Source of the DNA: Sutterella sp.
GTDB taxonomy: Bacteria; Pseudomonadota; Gammaproteobacteria; Burkholderiales; Burkholderiaceae_F
Direction of reading: 5' to 3'
Assembly: GCA_019410445.1 (NCBI GenBank)
Contig: DXSO01000033.1
Location: 9,122-15,062 of the forward strand
Length of the DNA: 5,941 bases
This document shows positions 1 to 4,088 of the stretch, one piece after another. The translations under genes and the position numbers were made by a program. Position 1 is the stretch's first letter. Every line of letters starts with the position of its first letter. The notes under the pieces are model-generated. The model was given only the letters and a program-made list of their open reading frames with translations. It searched no databases and had not been told where the DNA came from.

Positions 1-1306
1 CCTCACGAATCTCTCGCTCTCCGGGCAAGAAAACCAAAATGTCGCCGCGACCGGCAATTTGCAGTTCGTCACAGGCGTCTGCCACGGCATCCATCAGTGT
101 TTTGTCATCCGTTTCGTCCGTATCATCCACCGGCCGCCATCGAATCTGCACCGGATAGGTTCGTCCTGAAATTGTGAAAATCGGAGCAGGTTTGCCTTTG
201 ATCTCAAAATGCTTTGCAAAACGTTCGGCATCAATCGTAGCCGAGGTAATGATCACTTTAAGATCTTTGCGTTTCTGCAGTACTCGCTTGAGATAACCCA
301 ACAAAAAATCAATATTGATGGAACGCTCGTGCGCCTCATCGATAATGATCGTGTCGTAACGCTTCAAAAGAGGGTCGGTTTGTGTTTCAGCAAGCAAGAT
401 GCCGTCGGTCATCAGCTTAATGGCCGCCCCAGGCATGGTCTGATCGGTAAAACGCACTTTGTAGCCGACAATTTCACCAATTTCGCTGTCGAGTTCTGCG
501 GCAATACGTTTGGCAATGGAACTTGCTGCAATACGTCTTGGCTGCGTATGGCCGATCAGTCCTTTGGTTCCTCGCCCCGCCATAAGACAAATCTTCGGCA
601 GCTGAGTTGTTTTGCCCGATCCCGTTTCGCCGCACACGATGATGACCGGATTACTTTTGATGGCTTCAATCAACTCCTCACCGTGCTGACTCACCGGCAA
701 TCCTTCGGCAAGCTTTATCGGCTTGGTAATTGGATTGGGTAAAACGAAGGGCGAACGACGTTTCTGCGCCACCGGCATCAGCTCTCTTTTATCTGCTTCG
801 GGATTTTTCTGCTCATCGACTCGAGAAACATTCGCGCGCAACAGACGCGCGTTTCGAGCCCGATTGAAAACAGCCGGTTTTCCGGAAGACTTTTCAACTG
901 CAGGTGCCACCTCGGATCGACGGCGTTCAGCGTTTCCGCCGCCCCCCTTCTGCTCCTTTAACCGAAGCTGTCGAAGCGATGGCTGCGTATCGCCTGCACG
1001 CACTTGCGATTTTGTTTGAGACAACCGCGCATGGCTTCGCTCAGCCGTGCTTTGCCGCTGATTGGATTCATCGGCCTGACGGTTTTGTATTTGTCGCTGT
1101 TGCTGATGTTGCGTTTTTTGCTTTTCTTGAGTCGTCTGCGTTCGATTTTGCTCTTCAAAAGCTTTTTTCACCGCAGCATCTGCGTATCGCAAAGCCGCCG
1201 CAGACGGCTTTTTGCCGTTGCTTGAAGGCACATAGGTCTTGGTCTGAATCTGTCCCTGCTCGACGAGGTTTTTCAGCGCACCGAATGGATTGTCGTTCTG
1301 ACTCAT
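1..1306 (-). CDS. hrpA: ATP-dependent RNA helicase HrpA, N-terminal part (3' end beyond window)
   Basis: DEAH-box RNA helicase of the HrpA type. In other bacteria it works on mRNA and on stalled or collided ribosomes in the cytoplasm. I translated the minus strand from the ATG at 1306-1304 and read 435 codons without a stop to the window edge. Residues about 200-435 follow E. coli HrpA closely as I recall it: Walker A GETGSGKT at 226-233, then TQPRRIAA, TDGILL, DEAH at 323-326 (motif II), SATID from 355 (motif III), GRTYPV, and the start of motif IV (ILVFLPGEREIRE) at the edge. RecA domain 1 is complete and domain 2 has just begun. Residues 1-190 are a polar, probably disordered extension; residues 51-91 have 13 Gln in 41. 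Walker A sits near residue 97 in E. coli, so this N-terminus is about 130 residues longer. No other in-frame ATG, GTG or TTG lies between 1306 and the upstream stop near 1345. No Shine-Dalgarno sequence precedes the ATG. The family call is very secure; the start is fairly secure. Confidence 0.95.
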   Translation of the reverse strand, partial: MSQNDNPFGALKNLVEQGQIQTKTYVPSSNGKKPSAAALRYADAAVKKAFEEQNRTQTTQEKQKTQHQQQRQIQNRQADESNQRQSTAERSHARLSQTKSQVRAGDTQPSLRQLRLKEQKGGGGNAERRRSEVAPAVEKSSGKPAVFNRARNARLLRANVSRVDEQKNPEADKRELMPVAQKRRSPFVLPNPITKPIKLAEGLPVSQHGEELIEAIKSNPVIIVCGETGSGKTTQLPKICLMAGRGTKGLIGHTQPRRIAASSIAKRIAAELDSEIGEIVGYKVRFTDQTMPGAAIKLMTDGILLAETQTDPLLKRYDTIIIDEAHERSINIDFLLGYLKRVLQKRKDLKVIITSATIDAERFAKHFEIKGKPAPIFTISGRTYPVQIRWRPVDDTDETDDKTLMDAVADACDELQIAGRGDILVFLPGEREIRE

Positions 1307-1319
1307 GGAAAAATATTCG

Positions 1320-1341
1320 ACAGAATCATCAAAAATTCTGT
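1320..1341. repeat. 7-bp perfect inverted repeat near the hrpA start
   Basis: ACAGAAT at 1320-1326 is the exact reverse complement of ATTCTGT at 1335-1341, with an 8-nt AT-rich spacer. The size and spacing suit a dimeric repressor site, or a weak hairpin in the hrpA leader 14 nt before its ATG. No known consensus was recognised, and chance is possible in AT-rich DNA. Confidence 0.5.
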
Positions 1342-1360
1342 TCTAAGCTTTGATTCAATA

Positions 1361-1377
1361 GGTAGGCGAAGTCTACC
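1361..1377 (+). repeat. Small hairpin in the hrpA/argA intergenic region
   Basis: GGTAGGC (1361-1367) pairs with GTCTACC (1371-1377) around a GAA loop, using one G-U pair. The wobble is allowed only in plus-strand RNA; the minus-strand RNA has an A-C mismatch instead. The hairpin would be in the argA transcript only if that starts upstream of 1361. No T-tract follows, so it is not a terminator. Confidence 0.4.
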
Positions 1378-1413
1378 GAAATCAACCTTTCTCCTTGTGC
1401 AGATGCGCAATTC

Positions 1414-1475
1414 CGGATAAGTACTGTTTTTCTTCCGCCTCCATCGTAAATCTTTAGAATTGGCGCACTTATCCG
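1414..1475. repeat. Separated 9-bp inverted repeat (CGGATAAGT / ACTTATCCG)
   Basis: CGGATAAGT at 1414-1422 is exactly the reverse complement of ACTTATCCG at 1467-1475, 44 nt apart. Next to each arm is a second, nearly inverted pair: GCGCAATTC at 1406-1414 and GAATTGGCGC at 1457-1466, which differ by one extra base. The two blocks are in swapped order, so this is not one simple long palindrome. The candidate argA -10 lies between the arms. A binding site pair for a regulator is possible but unproven. Confidence 0.45.
1433..1460 (+). promoter_or_regulatory. Candidate sigma70-type promoter for argA
   Basis: TAGAAT at 1455-1460 differs from the TATAAT consensus at one position. The best -35 at a usable distance is TTCCGC (1433-1438, 16-nt spacer), which is poor. 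If used, transcription would begin near 1467 and give a leader of about 60 nt. The weak -35 means either an activator-dependent promoter or a chance match. Confidence 0.25.
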
Positions 1476-1524
1476 CGTTTGCCTGCCTGAACACTGCTTG
1501 TGTGAAGGTCTGTTTGGAAAAACA

Positions 1525-2877
1525 ATGTCAGAAAAATACGAAACGATCGTTCCGAGCGAACCCGATGCCAAAGAGCGTCTGCAGTGGGTTTCATGGCTCA
1601 GAAGCGCAGCTCCTTACGTTCATTTGCATCATGGCCGCACGTTCGTAATCAGTTTTGCCGGCGAAGTCGTTGCCGACAAAACACTGCTCAATCACCTTGT
1701 GATGGATGTCAGTTTGATTGCCAGCATGGGGGTTCGAGTGGTTTTGGTACATGGCTCCCGACCTCAGATCGAAGAGCTCATGAAGCTGCGAAAACTCGAA
1801 GGCAGTTTTTACAAGGGAGTCCGCATCACCGGCCCTCAGGAACTAGAGTGCGTCAAAGAGGCATGCGGAGAAACGCGCTTTGATATCGAGGCCGCCTTCT
1901 CACAAGGCCTTCCCAACACTCCCATGCAGCACTCGCGCATCAAGGTCGTCTCAGGCAACTTTGTCACGGCTCGCCCCATGGGGGTCATTGACGGTGTGGA
2001 CTACAAGCACACGGGCATCGTGCGAAAGGTTGACTCCGAAAGCATTCAGGATCTGCTCTCGCGCGGCAACATCGTTTTGGTCAGTCCCACGGGATTTTCT
2101 CCGACAGGCGAAGCTTTTAATCTCACTACGGAAGATGTGGCGACAGCCATTGCCGTTGCAATTCGCGCCGATAAGCTGATTTTGTCCGTGGGAGTCGACG
2201 GCGTACGCATCGCCGGCGAACGCCAACAGGATCTCACCGCACAGCATGCTCAGAGTCTGGTACAAAACAAGGAAGTTGACGATGAAGACGTCTTTAACCT
2301 TGGATTCGCCCTGCGGGCACTCAAAGGCGGGGTCGATCGCGTTCACATCATTCCCTATGCGCTCGACGGCGGAATCCTCACTGAACTGTTCACTCACGAC
2401 GGCGTCGGGACGATGCTGTCCATGGAAAACATGGAGTCGCTGAGAGAAGCGACAATCGATGACGTAGCCGCCTTGGTCAAGCTGCTCGAACCGTTTGAAA
2501 GCGAAGGCATTCTCGTCAAACGACCCCGTGAAAAAATTGAGCGTGAAATCAGCCACTTCACGGTTTTGGAGCACGACGGCATCATTTACGGGTCAGCAGC
2601 GCTGTATCCTTATCCTGAAGCGGAAATCGGCGAAATGGCAGCCGTGGCCGTTCACCCGGACTACCAAGGTGCCGGCGATGGCGACCGACTGCTTCGACGC
2701 ATCGAACAACGAGCTAGGGAAGCCGGCCTTAAGCGCATTTTCGTGCTTACCACGCGTACAGCTCACTGGTTTATCAAACGAGGCTTTGAAGAAGCCTCTG
2801 TGGAAAACCTGCCCATTGAAAAACAGCGGATGTACAACTGGCACCGCCGTTCGAAAATTTTCATTAAAACGCTTTAA
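1525..2877 (+). CDS. argA: Amino-acid N-acetyltransferase (N-acetylglutamate synthase) ArgA
   Basis: Makes N-acetyl-L-glutamate from acetyl-CoA and glutamate, the first step of arginine synthesis, in the cytoplasm. The 450-residue product is close to E. coli ArgA (about 443). Residues about 30-295 are an amino acid kinase fold, which in this family binds arginine and forms the hexamer; visible landmarks are VHGSRPQIEE at 75-84 and the VVSGNF, GVDYKHTG and FNLTTEDVAT stretches shared with E. coli. Residues about 307-445 are a GNAT acetyltransferase domain, with REATIDD at 307, IGEMAAVAVHPDY ending at 380, the acetyl-CoA loop QGAGDG at 381-386, FVLTTR, and the closing YNWHRRSK at 437-444. I chose the ATG at 1525 over the in-frame TTG at 1498 because a GGA run sits 6 nt upstream and the nine extra codons have no family counterpart that I know. 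argA diverges from hrpA and is followed 20 bp later by yggX. No ARG box is visible. The family call is very secure. Confidence 0.97.
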   Translation: MSEKYETIVPSEPDAKERLQWVSWLRSAAPYVHLHHGRTFVISFAGEVVADKTLLNHLVMDVSLIASMGVRVVLVHGSRPQIEELMKLRKLEGSFYKGVRITGPQELECVKEACGETRFDIEAAFSQGLPNTPMQHSRIKVVSGNFVTARPMGVIDGVDYKHTGIVRKVDSESIQDLLSRGNIVLVSPTGFSPTGEAFNLTTEDVATAIAVAIRADKLILSVGVDGVRIAGERQQDLTAQHAQSLVQNKEVDDEDVFNLGFALRALKGGVDRVHIIPYALDGGILTELFTHDGVGTMLSMENMESLREATIDDVAALVKLLEPFESEGILVKRPREKIEREISHFTVLEHDGIIYGSAALYPYPEAEIGEMAAVAVHPDYQGAGDGDRLLRRIEQRAREAGLKRIFVLTTRTAHWFIKRGFEEASVENLPIEKQRMYNWHRRSKIFIKTL

Positions 2878-2884
2878 CGTAAAT

Positions 2885-2889
2885 AGGAG
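2885..2889 (+). promoter_or_regulatory. Ribosome binding site of yggX
   Basis: AGGAG ends 8 nt before the yggX ATG at 2898, inside the 20-nt gap after argA. It is the clearest Shine-Dalgarno sequence of a protein gene in the window. It lets yggX be translated efficiently from an argA-yggX message; no room is left for a separate promoter in the gap itself. Confidence 0.8.
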
Positions 2890-2897
2890 CGATTACT

Positions 2898-3167
2898 ATG
2901 GCACGCACCGTGCATTGCGCAAAACTCCAGAAGGATCTCCCGGGTCTGGCCTATCCGCCCGTACCGGGGGAACTCGGCAAACGCATCTGGGCAAACATCA
3001 GTAAAGAAGCCTGGGACGAGTGGGTCAAGCTGCAGACCATGATGATCAATGAATACGGTCTCAACTGTGCCGATCCCAACGTGCGCAAGCATCTGATGAC
3101 CCAATGCGAAAACTATCTTTTCGGCAACGGCGTCGATCCCATCCCCAACCACGTTCCCGTGGAATAA
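2898..3167 (+). CDS. yggX: Probable Fe(2+)-trafficking / oxidative damage protection protein YggX
   Basis: Small cytoplasmic protein of 89 residues (E. coli YggX has 91). In enterics it limits damage to iron-sulfur clusters under oxidative stress and has been linked to Fe(II) handling; the exact mechanism is debated. It lines up with E. coli YggX over its length: start ARTVHC with the family cysteine at Cys7, the invariant PGELGKRI at 23-30, ISKEAWDEW, QTMMINEYGLN, and a C-terminal ENYLFG helix region. There is no signal peptide or membrane segment. It lies 20 bp after argA with a strong ribosome binding site, so it is probably the second gene of an argA-yggX operon ending at the terminator at 3201-3240. 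The argA link looks positional rather than biochemical. The E. coli gene sits by mutY instead and is induced by SoxRS; no such site was recognised here. Confidence 0.96.
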   Translation: MARTVHCAKLQKDLPGLAYPPVPGELGKRIWANISKEAWDEWVKLQTMMINEYGLNCADPNVRKHLMTQCENYLFGNGVDPIPNHVPVE

Positions 3168-3178
3168 GACTCCGTCTT
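3166..3178 (+). repeat. Short hairpin overlapping the yggX stop codon
   Basis: AAGAC (3166-3170) pairs with GTCTT (3174-3178) around a TCC loop. It begins inside the TAA stop of yggX. Too weak to terminate alone, it is the first of three hairpins in a row in the yggX 3' region. Confidence 0.45.
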
Positions 3179-3184
3179 CGAGAA

Positions 3185-3200
3185 GTTTCGTTCCCGAAAC
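3185..3200 (+). repeat. Second hairpin in the yggX 3' region
   Basis: GTTTCG (3185-3190) pairs with CGAAAC (3195-3200) around a TTCC loop. It directly abuts the main terminator stem and might stack on it, helping to protect the 3' end of the argA-yggX message or to aid termination. Confidence 0.5.
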
Positions 3201-3240
3201 AAAAAACCGAGCCAGACTTCTGCGTCGTGCTCGGTTTTTT
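3201..3240. terminator. Bidirectional intrinsic terminator between yggX and rpiA
   Basis: AAAAAACCGAGC (3201-3212) is the exact reverse complement of GCTCGGTTTTTT (3229-3240), giving a 6-bp GC-rich core (CCGAGC/GCTCGG) flanked by A and T tracts. A 3-bp inner pairing (GAC/GTC) may extend it past a small internal loop. Read on the plus strand, the stem is followed by a T run and ends yggX. Read on the minus strand, the complement of the A run gives the T tract and ends rpiA, whose stop lies 25 nt away. This fits two convergent genes sharing one terminator. Confidence 0.92.
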
Positions 3241-3265
3241 TATTGCTCTTTCAAAGCGGTCGCAA

Positions 3266-3928
3266 TCAGTTTGCTTTTTCAATCGTTTTAACGCCTTCTG
3301 CCGTTCCCAGCAAAAGCACATCGGCGCCTCGAGCCGCAAACAGTCCGACGGTGACCACACCGGCAAGTGCGTTGATCGCCTGCTCCATTGCTTTAGGATT
3401 GTCGATCATGAAACCGCGGCAGTCGAGAATGCGGCAGCCGTTGTCGGTCGTAAAATCGCGCTCCACGGGATCTGCCCCCATCTTTCTGAGCGATCGAGCC
3501 ACGCTTGTAAGTGCCATCGGGATAACTTCCACCGGCAACGGGAATTTGCCCAACGTCTTGACCAACTTGGATTCATCGGCAATGCACACGAAGCGCTTTG
3601 CAACCGAAGCCACGATCTTTTCGCGAGTCAGCGCACCGCCGCCGCCTTTGATCATCTCAAAGTTCTCATTGATTTCATCGGCACCGTCAACATAGACGCC
3701 GATTTCTTCCACTTCCGACAGATCGATTACCTTAAAGCCCAATTCCGTGAGCTTTTTCGTCGAACGCACGGAACTTGAAACGCAAGCACTCGGACGAATG
3801 CCGCTTTCGGCCAGCGCATCGATAAAACAATCCACCGTCGAGCCGGTTCCGACACCAAGCACTTCACCATCCTTGACGTATTTGAGCGCGGCCTTGCCGA
3901 CCAGACGCTTGAGTTCGTTTTGATCCAT
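3266..3928 (-). CDS. rpiA: Ribose-5-phosphate isomerase A
   Basis: Interconverts ribose 5-phosphate and ribulose 5-phosphate in the non-oxidative pentose phosphate pathway, in the cytoplasm. The product has 220 residues (E. coli RpiA has 219). The phosphate-binding GTGST is at 27-31, SSS at 51-53, DGADE at 81-85, KGGGG at 94-98 and LTREK at 100-104. With this start, Asp81, Asp84, Lys94 and Glu103 fall at the same numbers as the catalytic residues reported for E. coli RpiA. Later family stretches (IADESK, GKFPLPVEVIPMA, TDNG, GVVTVGLFA.RGADV) are present, so it looks active. I chose the ATG at 3928 because MDQNELK matches the E. coli start MTQDELK; an in-frame GTG at 3934 would add two residues and is closer to the GGGA motif, so it cannot be excluded. 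It is convergent with yggX and divergent from the kinase gene. Confidence 0.97.
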   Translation of the reverse strand: MDQNELKRLVGKAALKYVKDGEVLGVGTGSTVDCFIDALAESGIRPSACVSSSVRSTKKLTELGFKVIDLSEVEEIGVYVDGADEINENFEMIKGGGGALTREKIVASVAKRFVCIADESKLVKTLGKFPLPVEVIPMALTSVARSLRKMGADPVERDFTTDNGCRILDCRGFMIDNPKAMEQAINALAGVVTVGLFAARGADVLLLGTAEGVKTIEKAN

Positions 3929-4088
3929 CGTCACTATTTCCCATAAAAACCAGAGGTTGAGATTGTCCGCATTTTAACGGTCCTGAAACAATCCCATTTA
4001 AAATTGTTGTTTGCGTTTTGCAAATACCGAATCTCGCTCGCATTGCTTTCGTCGAGCATTCTCCTCGTTTCGATTCTGCCTATCGCTC
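3929..4088. promoter_or_regulatory. Divergent rpiA / sensor kinase intergenic region
   Basis: About 160 bp between two divergent starts. A TAAAAT hexamer, one mismatch from the -10 consensus, occurs on each strand: 3999-4004 on plus, towards the kinase, and 3976-3971 on minus, towards rpiA. Neither has a good -35 at 16-18 nt; the nearest for the plus site is TTAACG at 3974-3979 with a long 19-nt spacer. The last 60 nt before the kinase ATG are pyrimidine-rich with no purine-rich ribosome binding site. Confidence 0.45.
3987..4008. repeat. 6-bp inverted repeat over the candidate kinase -10
   Basis: AACAAT (3987-3992) and ATTGTT (4003-4008) are exact inverted copies with a 10-nt spacer. The TAAAAT at 3999-4004 overlaps the spacer and the right arm, so a protein bound here could block that promoter. 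It is short and AT-rich, so a chance match is quite possible. Confidence 0.35.

Larger units (their letters stand above)
1307..1524. promoter_or_regulatory. Divergent hrpA / argA intergenic region
   Basis: About 218 bp between two divergent starts, so promoters for both genes should lie here. Seen directly: a 7-bp inverted repeat at 1320-1341, a small hairpin at 1361-1377, a 9-bp inverted repeat pair at 1414-1422 and 1467-1475, and a TAGAAT hexamer at 1455-1460 on the plus strand. I found no good match to the E. coli ARG box (paired TGAAT/ATTCA), so ArgR control of argA is not supported by sequence. I found no convincing hrpA promoter on the minus strand. Confidence 0.6.

Noticed and set aside
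209..1353. Plus-strand open frames of 149-177 codons opposite hrpA (209-742, 904-1353 and shorter ones)
   Set aside because: They lie antisense to a helicase frame with intact motifs and show no recognisable family. Their proteins read like back-strand translations, with no ribosome binding site.
1342..1362. ARG box for ArgR near the TGATTCAA in the hrpA/argA gap
   Set aside because: Only one half resembles TGAAT/ATTCA and no second half lies at the required spacing.
1329..1571. Minus-strand 80-codon frame from inside argA into the hrpA leader
   Set aside because: It overlaps the argA start in antisense, and its product is unrecognised. Only its last 18 codons, with their own ribosome binding site, were kept as a leader candidate.
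1951..2574. Minus-strand 207-codon frame opposite argA
   Set aside because: argA on the plus strand has full family similarity across this stretch. The antisense frame is a by-product of argA codon usage.
3104..3778. Plus-strand 224-codon frame running from yggX over the terminator into the rpiA region
   Set aside because: It crosses a strong terminator and lies antisense to rpiA, whose catalytic residues are all in place. The product has no domain that I recognise.
4010..4024. TTTGC / GCAAA hairpin as a terminator or attenuator before the kinase
   Set aside because: The stem has only 5 bp, is weak, and is not followed by a T run.
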